DNA from: Ceratopteris richardii
Lineage: Eukaryota > Streptophyta > Polypodiopsida > Polypodiales > Pteridaceae
Direction of reading: 5' to 3'
NCBI GenBank assembly: GCA_020310875.1
Contig: CM035423.1
Span: forward strand, 127,887,311 to 127,951,310
Length of the DNA: 64,000 nt
A program made the translations under genes and the position numbers. Shown here in pieces: positions 43,292 to 55,152 of the stretch. Under the pieces are notes generated by a model. That model saw only the letters and a list, made by a program, of their open reading frames with translations, ran no database searches and was not told the origin of the DNA. Positions within the stretch are counted from its first letter, which is position 1; every line of letters begins with the position of its first letter.

Positions 43292-45628
43292 CTACTTCTT
43301 GATCATTTGTATCCCCTTATCATCTGTTCCTGTAAGTATTATGTCATCAACATAAATACACACATAAATGAATCCATTTTCACTTGCTTTAACTAGCAAG
43401 CTACTATCTGCCTTTGATGCTTGAAATCCAAGATCATTCAAGAATTTTACAAGCCTATAATTCCAAGCCCTTGGGGCTTGCTTCAACCCATACAAAGCTC
43501 TCTTGAGCTTACATACATAATTTGGACTCACTTGATCTTTGAACCCATCTGGTTGCTCCATGTAGACTTCATCTGAAATGTAACCATTCAAGAAAGCATT
43601 TTTAACATCTAATTGAGACAACTTCCAACCTTTACAAGCAGCAATTGCAATGAGTGTCCTGATGGTTGTCATCTTTGCCACAGGACTATAAGTCTCATCA
43701 TAGTCCACTCCATATGTCTGTGCATACCCTTTCACAACAAGTCTAGCTTTGTACCTAGACACACTTCCATCTGCAAATCTTTTTGTTTTGTAAACCCACT
43801 TACATCCAATAATCTTCTGACTATTAGGTTTAGGAACCAAATCCCATGTTTGATTCTCTATCAATGCATCATACTCCTCTTGCATAGCATCTTCCCAATT
43901 CTTCTTCCCTTTGGCTTCTTCATATGTAGAAGGGTCTTCATCTGCTTTTACCAAATAAGCATAATCTTTAGTAGTCAAAAATGAAGTGTCATAGCTATAC
44001 CTTGTAGGTTGCCATTTGTGCCTAGATGATCTCCTAACTTCTGCACTTCTTGAGGTCTCTGGTTCATCACATTCTGGATCAAACCTTGGCCTCTCTTCAA
44101 CTTCAATCTGCACTTCATTACTCTCACTTTCATCAAGTAATTGAATCTTTGCTTTACCTTTCCTTTGTTCCACTACTTCTTCATCATCTGCATGTACATT
44201 ATATTTACCTGCATACCAAGTACCTTGCTCATCAAATGTAACATCCTTGGATACAATAAATTGCTTTGTGGATGGACTCCACAACCTGTATCCCATTTGC
44301 TTATCATCATAACCAATGAATACATACTTCTCTGCCTTAGGCTCCAACTTATGCCTCAATTGAGATGGCACATATGCATATGCCAAGCATCCAAATATTC
44401 TGCAATGATCCAAGGTAGGTTTCTTACCCCACCAAGCTTCATATGGTGTCATTCCCTGCAAAGCTTTACAAGGCAATCTATTAACCAAATATGTAGCTGT
44501 ATTAACAGCCTCAGCCCACAAATAATTTGGGCAATTCTTCTCTTTCATCATGGACCTTGCAAACTCAACAAGAGTCCTATTTCTTCTTTCTGCTACCCCA
44601 TTTTGTTGAGGAGAGTACCTGCAAGTCACTTCTCTCTTTATACCTGCATTCCACAAATAATCATTGAACTCATTTGAAAAATACTCTCCCCCTCCATCGG
44701 ACCTTAGTCTCTTCAATTTTTGACCTGTAATCCTTTCTGCATATGCATGATAGTGTTTAAATGTATTAAACACTTCTGACTTTTCCTTAATCACATAAAT
44801 TGTGATCCACCTGGTAGCATCATCAACATATATGACATAATATCTTGAACCATTTATACTAAAGTCCTTTGAAGGACCCCACACATCTGTATGCACCAAT
44901 TCAAGTCTTTCTGAATACATAAATCCATGCTTGGAATAGGATTGCTTATGAGCCTTACCTAATTGACATGCCTCACATCTGTATGTCATGTGTTGACCTA
45001 CAATGTTAGGCATTCCAAGCACTGAATCATTGTTAATCATTTCTTTGATACCTCTTTCATTAAAGTGTCCAAGTCTTTTGTGCCAAAGATCCAATTCTGA
45101 CACCTTCTGCTCTCCATATGTAAACATTGCATGTCCAACATTTCCTTGTACCTTCAATGTGAAAAGCCTTCCTTCTTTCTTTCCTGCAATAACTTGTTTA
45201 TACCCTTGACTAGGGTCTTCCACATAAACTCCATCATTGGTAAACCTTACCTCATATCCTTTTTCCACAATTTGACCTACACTGATCAAATTCTTTGGAA
45301 TTGTGGGAACATAAAGTACCTTACTCAGAAGAGTGCTCCCATCCTTAGCTTTGACTGAACCAATTGACTTTACCTTATGCTTTGTATTATCACCTGTCTG
45401 CACTGTATGATTAATTGCATTATGATCTAGGTCAGTCATCAAAGCAATATTTCCACTTAAATGATTACTACATCCTGAATCAATATAGAATACTCTCATG
45501 TCCTCATGCGAGGTTTCACATGTATTCATAATGAGAGTCGAATCCTCCTTTTGATCTGATGCATGTATCCTAACATGTATCCTATCAGATCTTTGCTCAT
45601 AAGGTGAGCTTCCATCCTCATAGACCAT
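43292..45628 (-). CDS. C6 protease, integrase and RT (778 codons)
   Basis: Domains in order. Protease (FYIDSGCSNHLSGNIALM, about residue 50). Integrase finger (LWHKRLGHFNERGIKEM, CEACQLGKAH, about 175-240). DDE core (VHTDVWGPSKD, YYVIYVDDATRWITIYV, RYSPQQNGVAERRNRTLV, about 250-360). C-terminal GYDDKQMGYRLWSP. RT ([70 protein letters not shown] at about residue 760). These enzymes mature particles, integrate the DNA and copy the RNA. The frame begins near the protease, and recognisable gag is not seen upstream. Confidence 0.95.
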   Translation of the reverse strand: MVYEDGSSPYEQRSDRIHVRIHASDQKEDSTLIMNTCETSHEDMRVFYIDSGCSNHLSGNIALMTDLDHNAINHTVQTGDNTKHKVKSIGSVKAKDGSTLLSKVLYVPTIPKNLISVGQIVEKGYEVRFTNDGVYVEDPSQGYKQVIAGKKEGRLFTLKVQGNVGHAMFTYGEQKVSELDLWHKRLGHFNERGIKEMINNDSVLGMPNIVGQHMTYRCEACQLGKAHKQSYSKHGFMYSERLELVHTDVWGPSKDFSINGSRYYVIYVDDATRWITIYVIKEKSEVFNTFKHYHAYAERITGQKLKRLRSDGGGEYFSNEFNDYLWNAGIKREVTCRYSPQQNGVAERRNRTLVEFARSMMKEKNCPNYLWAEAVNTATYLVNRLPCKALQGMTPYEAWWGKKPTLDHCRIFGCLAYAYVPSQLRHKLEPKAEKYVFIGYDDKQMGYRLWSPSTKQFIVSKDVTFDEQGTWYAGKYNVHADDEEVVEQRKGKAKIQLLDESESNEVQIEVEERPRFDPECDEPETSRSAEVRRSSRHKWQPTRYSYDTSFLTTKDYAYLVKADEDPSTYEEAKGKKNWEDAMQEEYDALIENQTWDLVPKPNSQKIIGCKWVYKTKRFADGSVSRYKARLVVKGYAQTYGVDYDETYSPVAKMTTIRTLIAIAACKGWKLSQLDVKNAFLNGYISDEVYMEQPDGFKDQVSPNYVCKLKRALYGLKQAPRAWNYRLVKFLNDLGFQASKADSSLLVKASENGFIYVCIYVDDIILTGTDDKGIQMIKK

Positions 45629-45888
45629 GCAGGATAGTTCTCTCTATCCAATTTCTCAATTTGGAGACTATCTCCCATCTTTATTTCACCTGTAGCTTCA
45701 AATCTTTAACCTTTACAGATAATAAATGTACCTTTACTTCGAATGTTGCTCCTTCTGATCCTTTTGATGCTCTTTGTATATCTTCCTTTGATCTTTCTTC
45801 AACCTTTACCCTTCTGCACCTTCAAAATGTAAAGATTTGTACTTCTGCAATAGTCGGAGTCTTCTTCTTCTCACTTTTGACACAACCT

Positions 45889-45900
45889 GCTCTGATACCA
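45889..45900 (-). other. C6 primer-binding site, tRNA-Met type
   Basis: The minus strand reads TGGTATCAGAGC one base from the 5' LTR end at 45902. Confidence 0.95.
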
Positions 45901-45901
45901 C

Positions 45902-46924
45902 TGATGGAGAGTGTTAATCTCCAAAAGAACAAATTGACCTTGAATTTAGATCACCTCTATATCAAGATCAACTTTAGACTCCACCTAATTTAGAGAATCT
46001 TCACCAAATTATCAGAAAATTGATTATTCTGAAAAATTCAGTTTTTTCAGAAAAGTCTGCTGCAGATTAGTCACTCATTGACTAATCAATCCTGTAAAGT
46101 TTTTGATAAAACTTTGCACAACACTTCGCCTTAAGGTTGCGCAACTTTGCCAAGTTAAATCTCTCAAAAAGATTAAGTACACACTGAGAAATGTGTGAAA
46201 CACTTTACCTATGTCTGAAAGTGCTTCTCTGCAATGACGACTTTGACATCTGCAACTTCTTAGCACTGGTTCTCCCAAAGTAAATCCCGTTTGATCAAGA
46301 TCTTTTAGCCATAGATGGCTTACCTTCCAACTTAAATTTTAAGCCCTCATTTGTGTAAAACTTTACACTGTGGACTGAGCAATAATCATTTCAATGAAGA
46401 TGAAATGTGCGCCAGATTTTTTGACTCTCAGAACATCTTCACATATGAATGTTCCTAAACAAAATTCTCACAGCCTGATTACAATTAACCTCTCAAATTC
46501 TAGCCATAGATAGATTAGCTATGGACTTGGATACGTGCAAAAGGATTCTTCAAAAGATTAAGCACAGAAGGAGCAGACAGCTAAACATCGGGCGCAAGTT
46601 TCTCGATTTCTTCAGAAAAATTTACATTCAAGTGAGGATGGATGATTCACTCACTTCCAATGTGTCTAATGACACTAATTTCTCTCTCCCTATTCTCTAA
46701 TCTTCTTCTGCTCTACTTGCCCGACATTTTCCAACATATTTATATATGAATATATACAAGTGTATGACTTAAACAAAGGTATAAGTCAGCTAATGTACAT
46801 ATGTGTACATATCTTTGGGTTTTCTGAAAATGTCCTTCCTTCAACCATCTGACTTTGTTTTCTTCTTGACTTCTTGACTTCATTTCTCCATAATCCTTCA
46901 ATTGATGATTGTCATGCACCAACA
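45902..46924 (-). repeat. C6 5' LTR (1,023 bp)
   Basis: It starts TGTTGGTGCATGAC at 46924 (minus strand) and ends CTCCATCA at 45902. It pairs with 41360-42382 with about two differences and is flanked on the right by ATAAA. Confidence 0.97.
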
Positions 46925-47360
46925 ATAAAGTGGTAGACACCTTAAGCGAGATGCCTATGCTGAACAATCTGAGTTTTATCCAAATTCAAAGTAAATTTAT
47001 TTCTACTCTGAAAGGCACCTACAAAGAAGATCCAAACCATAATCAAGCATGTAAAGCAGCTGAGTAAGCCCAAAAAAATGAAGCAAGTACTTCCAAAGGA
47101 AAGTTTAGAAATTATTCCCTCCAAGATCAATCTTTTCTTTATAAAGGTAAGGATTTTGTCCCAAGTAAATTAGACATATAATCAAGTCCTTTGGAATGCC
47201 ACACTGCTCCAAATGTTGGATGCTGTGGTGTTAATTGAACATATGAATTAGTTAAATGTCATTTCCATTGGCCACACATCAAGATGTGCAAGCATATGTA
47301 TCTAAATGCCATAAATTTCAAATAAATTAATTTGAAAGATTAGAAGTTGGAGGATTGTTG

Positions 47361-48233
47361 GAGGGAGGGAGCTAGAGCTCATGCATTGAATGCTTCTTGA
47401 CCTATTAGTTTGTGGCTTGTTTTGATGTTTGTGGTGGATTATGTGTGTTCTTGACAATGTGGCTTGCTCTTGGGGCACTTGTGCTATGCACTTTGGTTGT
47501 CTTTTACTGGTTATGGCATCTCATCTTCTATCTATGCCTCGAGCTTGGGCATTTTTTAGATTGCCCAAATGGAGGGCCATCTCTGGTGTGTCTGGGTATT
47601 CTCCCTTTTGTCTCCATCACTTTTGACTTGCATAGCTTCATTCGGATGGGTATGGGGTTGCTTTCTTAAGGGTTTTGTTGCATGGATTTGGAGCACTTGA
47701 CTTGTTGCTATGGGGTTGTTGAGCTTCAATTATTGGGCCATCCTTTGCGTAAATAGCCCTTTTGTTGTTTGGCCATTGGGTTCTTGCATATTTTGGGTAT
47801 CTCAACACTTGGGGGTGGTTTTGAATGTGGGGGTTATCAGTAGTGGCACAAATGGCCTCTTTTGGACAATTGAGTAAGGGTTTTACGGCCTTCCAGGGTG
47901 GGTATTAGGGCAGTTGGGCGATCCCTTTTGGTCTTTGTCAATTGGGATTTTCCTTGCCTATTCTATGATTACCTTAGGACATTCATTACCTTACCAATTT
48001 TGGCTATTCATTGGTGCTTTAGCTTGCCTAGGTTTAGGGCCATCGATGTTTTGGCTATGGCAATCAAGGTTTGGTGATTACGCCTTTGGAGTGAATTTTG
48101 GATTGGGCCTTTGAGGCTTGAAATTGGGGCTATTAGAGCAATGGTAGCCTAGGGTTTTTTTTTTCTGCACATGTTTGTTGGCTCTTTCTCTTTTCCTCTC
48201 CCTTCATCTTTCTCTCTCTCACACCTTTATATC

Positions 48234-48276
<43 letters not shown>

Positions 48277-49095
48277 TTGAGCTTCCATTCATTTGAGATT
48301 AGCACGGCATGGGTGGAAACATTACGCCAAAGCCTGTCGAGGATGAGAGAGTTCAGGAGGAGGCATGTGTGGAGGGAGAACCAAGCAAGAGATGAAGAAG
48401 AAGAAAATCAAAACGAAAAATTGTTCAATAAAGATAACTCACCCTCTGCCCAAAGCCCCGCAAGGGCACACATCAAGCTGCAATGCAAAAGAAGGAGGTC
48501 CCAAAGTGTGTGAACAGAGATTAAACATAGGGCCTTTGAAGCATCAACCAAAAGAAAAAAATAGATGTAGTGCTTACCAAATGGTGCATGCAATGAAAAG
48601 AAGTAAATAAGCTTAAGCAATACAATAGGGTCAAATGTGTGAGAATAAAGGCCAAAATTTAGAAAGAGGTAGAGGCTGAAAAGCAGAAAAGAGTGACTAA
48701 GATAGTCACATTCTTAGCCACTAGGTGTGTGTGGTGGAAAAGAGCTTAACAAGCATCAATGATAACAGAGCCACCCTCATATATAAATGTAAGGAATACC
48801 AAGGGGAAGACAGAAGCATTGGACTTAGGATCGAATAAGATAACAAATTCTCTGAAGGTCTTAATTGCTTCCTCAATCGTTGGGTATATGTATTGAAAAA
48901 ACAATAAACAAGCTTCGGACAAGAAGCAAAGCCTATCAAGGGATGGACCAAAAAATTTGTTATTTTTCATTTGTATCTATAGCATGACAAAGGCCTCCCC
49001 AATGCCATCTATATGCACTAGATGCAGCAATGAAATTTTGTGTTTTTGGCTATGTCATGATAAGCCAAAAACTACGATAGATGAGAGACCCCATC
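47361..49095. other. Unassigned stretch with a (CT)n tract
   Basis: T/G-rich sequence to about 48120, then a CT microsatellite at about 48232-48275. Hydrophobic plus-strand frames near 47412-47669 and 47914-48114 follow base composition and show no known motif. Confidence 0.4.
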
Positions 49096-49099
49096 TATG

Positions 49100-49510
49100 G
49101 TGACATACACTGTTTATCGCAATAGACTATCTCTATTGCAGTATACCACCCATCTATCATGATGGATTGACCCCTGATGGATATCATCTATCGTGATAGA
49201 CACCCATGTATCCCAATAGACCAAAGACCTCGATAGAGTTCCTCTGTCGTGATAGTCCCACATCTATTGAAACAAGCCCACTCTTTCACCACACAACCCC
49301 GCTCTATTGCGATAGACCAAAGGAGTGACAAGGATCCTCTATCATGATAGAAGGTTGTGTATTGCACTAGAACCATTCCAAGATAGAAAAAATTGAGAAT
49401 AGATAGCCTCTATCATGCAAGAAACCCAAGATAGATAGCCTCTGTCGTGCAAGAAACCCAAGATAGACCCTCTCTATTGCAATAGAAATGCTCTTTTGTG
49501 ATAGACTACC
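49100..49510. repeat. Cluster of CTATCRYGATAG palindromic words
   Basis: At least eight 12-mers close to CTATC(A/G)(T/C)GATAG or CTATTGCGATAG occur here (for example CTATCGTGATAG near 49189, CTATTGCGATAG near 49304, CTATCATGATAG near 49341, CTATTGCAATAG near 49477). They are spaced 25-60 bp apart in otherwise varied sequence. Not coding, and not a regular tandem array. The core resembles that of the 54478-55175 cluster. Confidence 0.8.
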
Positions 49511-50228
49511 TACTTGACAAAAATTAGGGTTTAAATTATTGACACAAATTTGGTCATTTTTTAATGGTTTTTGGTGAATTTCAAGAGCTATCAAGTTAGG
49601 TTGCATGTATTTGAAACTCTCACAAAGGGTCTAAGTGGAAAACCAAAGGCTTGGGAGAACCTCTTGGGTGAGAGAGAGCTACAATCATGACTCAAATTGG
49701 AAAACTATAACCTTGTCAATCCAAGCCTAGGTTAAGATGCTTAGCTTTAGCAATTAGACTTAGGGAAATGATAAGAATTCATCAAGTCCAAGATACATTA
49801 AGGGATCAGGTTCAAGACTTCAAACTAATTGTAATCACGACATAACATAAAGCAAAAAGAAATCAATAAGACGAATCACAATCAAGTCCATTAACTCAAG
49901 TATTCTTGATGAGGACACACTAAGACAAGAACTGACAAAGTAAAGTAACTCAATAAGTAATTGATAAGTGGAAAACCATTCAATCGCAAGTATCAAAGAA
50001 GGAGAAGAAAAGAGAACTAACTTAAATACATGAACCTTAGATCAAGAAAATACCTTGACAAAGTGGATCGACAAAGCCTAAGATTAACCAAATCTGTGGT
50101 AAACCATACATAGAGATCATGACCCAAGGAGTTAGGCAACAACCCATCTAGTGAAAGCAACAAAATGAGGGAGTCAGACAGTTCATAAAGTATGAAGAGA
50201 TTGACTTCTAGCAATAGGGCAAGCTATC
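49511..50228. other. Unassigned stretch before gypsy fragment G5
   Basis: AT-rich, no motif recognised. It may be leader or LTR sequence of G5. Confidence 0.25.
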
Positions 50229-51226
50229 TAGATGTGTCGTAAGGACCCTATAAAACACAACTGGAGTACATCCAAAACAACCCACTAGGTGATCACATCT
50301 ATGAGGATGGTTTGAGAAGATATGTCGCACAAATGAGAAACCTAGAGCACTCGTATGGCTTAGATCATCGAGTAGCTATATTTGAGAATGGATCATACAT
50401 AGATAAACAAGGAACTATGTATGTGATTACTAGTCACCGTGATACAATGGATGACTTTGGTAACATTATCCTAGACTCAGAAGTTCATGATTCAGATGAA
50501 GATGGTCTAGAGGAGATTCCAATCACACCTATGAAGAAGTCACTACTAACCAGAATCATAGCCAAGACAAGATACCTTAAGACAAGAGCTTTATGTTAAT
50601 ATGGCTACTAAAGAAGTTTTCTGGAAGTTCAAGACAAATAAGCACTATACCAAGAAGAGGTACCTAGTATATGATTTCAACGACCCAAATGCTCTAGGGT
50701 ATGAGTCCAAATTGTAATCGAATGTACTTAGTCTTTGATTATGGTAAACACACTCATTTTTGGCAAGGTCAAAAGGTTTTTCTTTCACGCAAGACATTGG
50801 CTAGTGAAGGACAATAAAAATCCTTAGGAATTTAGATATAGAAGACAAGATACAATCCAAAATTAAGTTTTGTACACAACCTAGGGAGAGGAAGGTCAAA
50901 ACAAGGCAGAGGTAGACCATAGAGAGATAGAGAGAGAACTAGAGGACATATATCACAGTGAGATGAAAACAATTTCCACCTACCTACGTAAAGAAAACAC
51001 TCAAGAACATTAAGGCCCTCCTATGTAGATAAAACCATGAGGAACTACTTTGATGGCACAAGAGATCACTATGATCACGTAGCTGAATTCAAGAAGGTGT
51101 TGAGAGCAGAACAAGTAGAGGAGTTGTTCTCTCAATATGAGGCTTTTGGGATAACCTTGAAAGGTACAACTCCAGCATCATCTCAACCCTTGCAACAAGG
51201 TTACATCATCAATGGAGTAATTAGCT
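50229..51226 (+). pseudogene. Ty3/gypsy gag-leader and gag fragment G5
   Basis: The plus strand has HIYEDGLRRYVAQMRNLEHS, VAIFENGSYIDKQGTMYVIT and DFGNIILDSEVHDSDEDGLE (50285-50530). EVFWKFKTNKHYTKKRYLVY follows near 50620, and the gag core NYFDGTRDHYDHVAEFKKVL and AEQVEELFSQYEAFGITLKG lies at 51037-51170. These match G1 at 7083-6715 and 6400-6200. No pol follows; the reading ends at an LTR of another family at 51230. Broken, a few breaks. Confidence 0.8.
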
Positions 51227-51229
51227 GAG

Positions 51230-51959
51230 TGTTGTAATATGCTCTTGGACCCACATCACTCTACATGGAAGCAAGAGGAGGACTCAAGAAAGACTCTCCT
51301 TTCATTCCAACCCAACCTCCAACATGTTCAAGCAATTGGCCATCAGCTCGAAGCTATGCCACATGCTTGAAAACATGGAGAGAAGGGTGTCAAGGATCCT
51401 TGTCACATATGTAAAATACGAGAAAGTTGCAACATTCTACTTACACACATAGGAAATACAAGCATGCACACACACCTCACTCTCTCACACTCTAAGACTA
51501 GATACAAATATGCATAAAGCCTAAGAGAAAAGAGAGTTCCTCCATTCATTTCAAAATAGATACATGAAGCACGTCAAACCAAGAGCTCCCCTCTTTACAA
51601 AAATGAGCCTCTATATATAGGCTAAGCACAATTCCCCATGTGCTCCTTTTGACTAGTAAAAAAGGGAGCACGTGTGTAACTAGCATATCTTTTGAGATCT
51701 TGTAAAATATTCCTTCTCTAACTACCAAATCTCAAGAAGAATAAAGGTGTGGGATTCCTTCTACATGGAATTTTCCATGTGTGCAAAAAAGGTGGTTTAT
51801 TTTAGGAGGCTTCAACACCATAGCATAAGAGAAATATTAAAAAGGGCTTAAGAGAGTGTTCACATGGGTACAACTCCATTATACAAAAAAGGGGTATTTT
51901 TATGAGTACTAAAGGAGCCTTTGCATAAGGAAACTATGAGCAACCCTTATAACCCAACA
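51230..51959 (-). mobile_element. LTR of family Y (730 bp), with PPT on its right
   Basis: Minus-strand start TGTTGGGTTATAAGG at 51959, end ATATTACAACA at 51230. A TATA-like CCTATATATAGAGG lies near 51613 on the minus strand. Immediately right is a polypurine tract (complement of CTCTCCTCCCCCTAGA, 51960-51975). So this is the 3' LTR of a minus-strand element whose internal region would lie to the right. About 225 bp of its end match 56450-56696 in inverted orientation at about 90 percent. Confidence 0.75.
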
Positions 51960-51975
51960 CTCTCCTCCCCCTAGA

Positions 51976-54470
51976 CTTTTTCATCCTCGACAAAGCTAAG
52001 ATAGGAGAATCATACATTGTTGAATTGGTCCAAGTTTGAGGCTTCAAATCATCAAATCTACAGCTCTTCAAGTCTGCAAATCTACAAGTCTTCAAGTCTT
52101 AAAGTCTTTAGTGCTGAGCAACACAATCCCCATGGGGGGCAGTGAGCCCAACATAAACAGCAGCCTATGTTGTAGAATATGCAACAATCCCATGAAGTAA
52201 TCCCTGAAAAGTCTTTGCTGCCAGTTGTGCATATATCCTATTGAATAGTCCTTTGTAAGACCAAATCAACATAGTTTGACATGAAGATCATCATGTTCTT
52301 GAGTGCGGAGTTTTGGACACAATCCCCTTAGAGGGTCATCACAAAAATCCAAACCATAGGCTCCAATACCGGCAAATGAGTCATTAGCACCACATTGTCA
52401 AGCTACACATAGATTGATAGACCAAAAAGTGTCAGCTAGCCCCCAAGCCTAGAGCCACCTTCTATGAGAGAAAGAAGTCATCAAGGAAAAACTCATCAAC
52501 TTCTTTGGATGTCTGATGGGTCCTGTACATGTAAACACCCAAATTGTGGCTAATGGAAATGCCACAATAGTAGGATGATCCAAATATGGAAGCCTGTGAG
52601 GATTGATAATCTTCAACCACCTTCAACAGTTATTAAGTGAGAGTATTCAGCAAGACCTGCAATCTGCATAACAAGATTTTCTTCATTTTTTGTGATACAC
52701 ATTGGGTGATGGTAGAGGATGTGGAGACTATCCCCATGAGGGGTAGTCAGGCATCTCAAGCTCTATCTTATGTCATCTTGAAAGTCTAAGGCATGAAACA
52801 ATTATCTTAGTAGATCAAAACAATTCAAACTTAGATGCGCTGCAAGTGTCACATCCACTGTAAGTAGGCTTGGTAGGAGCCTTTGGCCAGTTTGGATAGT
52901 GAGAACTGTAATTTATGGCCATACTTCTCAATTTTATGACAATTCAAAAGTATCTGCTTTCCTACTTCAATCTTCAATCATGAGAAGTAAAAGATATGAG
53001 TATCAATGAATGACATTCATAGATGTTTGGCCACACATGAAGAGAGAAAATCATAATATTGGTGCTTTAAACAATATCATTCCCTGCATAGGTCAATCAC
53101 AGTAGTAATTGAATGTTTTGTCTGCACTTGTATATTATGAAGGATCATATCATGAGGAGAAGCATCAGAACCCTAGGTAAAACACCAGTAGAACTATGAT
53201 GTGCCAGATAATTGATGGTCTCCTCCCATCTCCAATACTCGAGGAGTAAGAGCATTGAGCAAAACCTACCCTAAGATATTCTTAAGCAACCTAGTCACAT
53301 TCATGTCAAGATCAAGTCATCATTAGAGTGAGCCATGCATAATCTTAGGGACCGATTCCTTCAAGAAGTGTGTGGACCCCCAAATATCTTTCTCGCTCTC
53401 AGATTTTACTAGAAAAGGCATGCACATGTTATGACCATCATCCAATTGTTAAAGAACAGAGCATTCCCCTTTCCATAGCTCATTGCCATACTCAATTCCA
53501 ATGCCCACTGCTTTGGTATATTCGGCCTGCCTCTTTCTGTCGGTTTGAAGAATTCCTTTAGAATCCTACTCCTTAAAAAATTCGTCTAGACCCAAGTCCA
53601 ATGGTGAAGCAATTTTCATCATATTTTAAAACTGTATAGATCGAACAGCCAATGAAAAAATCAGCAAATCAAGAGCCACACTAGCATAAGTATAGATGAG
53701 CACTCTTGTGCATATCATAACTGATGTATTGATTCCCCCCCAAGCACAACCTCATTGTAGATCAATTTGTATCCGTCACTTGGTTCTTTTTTACTTGGTT
53801 ATCATGTTTAGGTTCTTGTTTGATAATGCATCATCAGGAATACTTGAGTGAATTGCCGCACTTTTAGTTGATCGCACCACGTTAAATTCTTTCCTTTAAG
53901 GTTATCGATCACAGATAGATTATAATCATGCTTGAACTTGAGTATTTAAGAGTCTTCGACTTGACAGATGCCTATCGTCACCCTGACTTACTTCTAGCAC
54001 TACTCGCACTTAGCCTAAGCTAGGAATTGACAAAGGAAGTTGAAAATAATCCAACCTCACTTGCTTATCCCTTGCTCTTTGGTGCTCAAGAACCCTCTTC
54101 TCAAGCTTGCAGAATGCTAGTGCTCTGGACGCCCTTCAATGCTCTCAATGGACCTATAAAAGTCCCAAAGTTAACTCAAAATTTAAATTCAAATGACATA
54201 ACAAACCATTTTTATTCATGTAATTCATAGACCAAATTGTCCTTTGTCTTTATCGAAAACAATCCTAAAGATCCCTCAGTTTTCTTCCCCCGAGTTATGG
54301 TCAACTTCAAAATACCCTATCTATAACTCCCCATATTAGATTTACAATGAGCCTGTGATCACTCCGAACGGATTTCATATTAGGAAGTTATGATAGTTCA
54401 AGGTTCTGGGGTTAAAACAGGCTAACACACAAACTCGATTCTCAATTAAAAAACCCTAGAAAATTTGCCA
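51976..54470. other. Unassigned internal-like stretch
   Basis: Next to the family Y PPT, so probably retroelement internal or 3' untranslated sequence, but no gag or pol motif is recognised on either strand. The plus-strand frame at 53370-53561 shows no known motif. Confidence 0.3.
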
Positions 54471-54477
54471 AAAATGA

Positions 54478-54805
54478 TTGTCAATCACGATCGACAGGGC
54501 TGTCAATCACGATTCATAGAGGTGTCCGTCGGGGCCTGTCATTCACGATCGACACTTCAATCATGACTGATGGTGTCAATCATGATCGACAGAGTCGATC
54601 GTGAGGTCTATCAATCGTGATCGATGGTGTCAATCACGATCGACACTTTTTCCACAATTTTTGACGCAAATTCAGTCAATCGTGGGTGTGTCCATCGCAA
54701 TGGACATGTGGGCACACGAATATTTGTGTCAATCCTGAAATTTCAGTCGATCACAATCGATGGTGTCAATCCAACTGACTGAGTCCTATGTGGCAATTCG
54801 TCGTG
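54478..54805. repeat. Dispersed GTCAATCACGATCGAC palindromic words
   Basis: At least ten words close to GTCAATCACGATCGAC, TCAATCGTGATCGATG or GTCCATCGCAATGGAC occur at irregular spacing. They are near-palindromes with ATCACGAT/ATCGTGAT centres. They lead into the regular array that follows. Confidence 0.8.
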
Positions 54806-55048
54806 GTTTGTCGGTCGCAATTGACAAGGTCTGTCAGTCACAATTGATAGGGTCTATCAGTCGTGATTGATAGGGTATGTCAGTCACGATTGACAGGGTC
54901 TGTTGGTCACGATTGACAGGGTCTATGGATCACGATTGATAGGGTCTGTCGATCGCGATTGACAGGGTATGTCGATCACGATTGATAGGGTCTGTCGATC
55001 GCGATTGATAGGGTCTGTCCATCACAATTGATAGGGTTTTTTGGTCGC
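54806..55048. repeat. 23-bp tandem array with palindromic core, about 10 units
   Basis: Units of the form GGGTCTGTCGATCGCGATTGACA repeat with period 23 for about 243 bp, each with a GTCRATCRCGATTGA core. Unit-to-unit variation falls mainly in the TCTGTC/TATGTC arm and the middle CRCG. It lies about 450 bp to the internal side of the minus-strand PBS at 55495-55512. Confidence 0.88.
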
Positions 55049-55152
55049 AATTGACAGAATATTAAGGATTTTTTAATTTTGATTAGTGATTTAGAATGTG
55101 CTCTTCATGTGTGTTATGGTGGTGCACTTTGTTTTACCAAATGTCCAATTTT

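Larger units (their letters stand above)
41360..46924 (-). mobile_element. Young Ty1/copia element C6 (5,565 bp)
   Basis: A complete outline on the minus strand: target duplication ATAAA (41355-41359 and 46925-46929), two 1,023-bp LTRs, tRNA-Met PBS (45889-45900), protease to RNase H frames (45628-42398), and PPT (42383-42394). By eye the LTRs differ at only about two positions, roughly 0.2 percent, so it is the youngest insertion in the window, probably within the last few hundred thousand years. Protease, integrase, RT and RNase H are recognised. A gag domain is not, so the copy probably depended on proteins of other elements. About two or three breaks. Confidence 0.95.
41301..47360 (+). 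pseudogene. Ty3/gypsy fragment G4b, inverted relative to G4a, split by C6
   Basis: On the plus strand the end of an RNase H (LQEFDYELKYIKG) lies at 41308-41354, and the text resumes after C6 at 46930 (VVDTLSEMPMLNNLSF). An integrase-upstream region follows (LQDQSFLYKGKDFVPS, TYELVKCHFHWPHIKMCKHM, to about 47350). The region after MPMLNN matches G4a (KPKGMKQVLL / STSKGKF-type text), showing the same family in opposite orientation. C6 has inserted with an ATAAA duplication. Broken. Confidence 0.75.

Noticed and set aside
47412-48114. Hydrophobic plus-strand frames that look like membrane proteins
   Set aside because: T/G-rich base composition alone gives Leu/Phe/Trp-rich translations. No motif, no related copy and no second support was seen.
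49100-49510. CRISPR-like array
   Set aside because: The repeated words are only about 12 bp, vary in sequence, and have irregular spacing. There are no cas genes, and the context is plant nuclear.
53370-53561. Possible organelle-derived coding fragment
   Set aside because: The translation (CTCYDHHPIV-like text and LLWYIRPASF) gave only a vague impression and I could not match it to a specific organelle gene.
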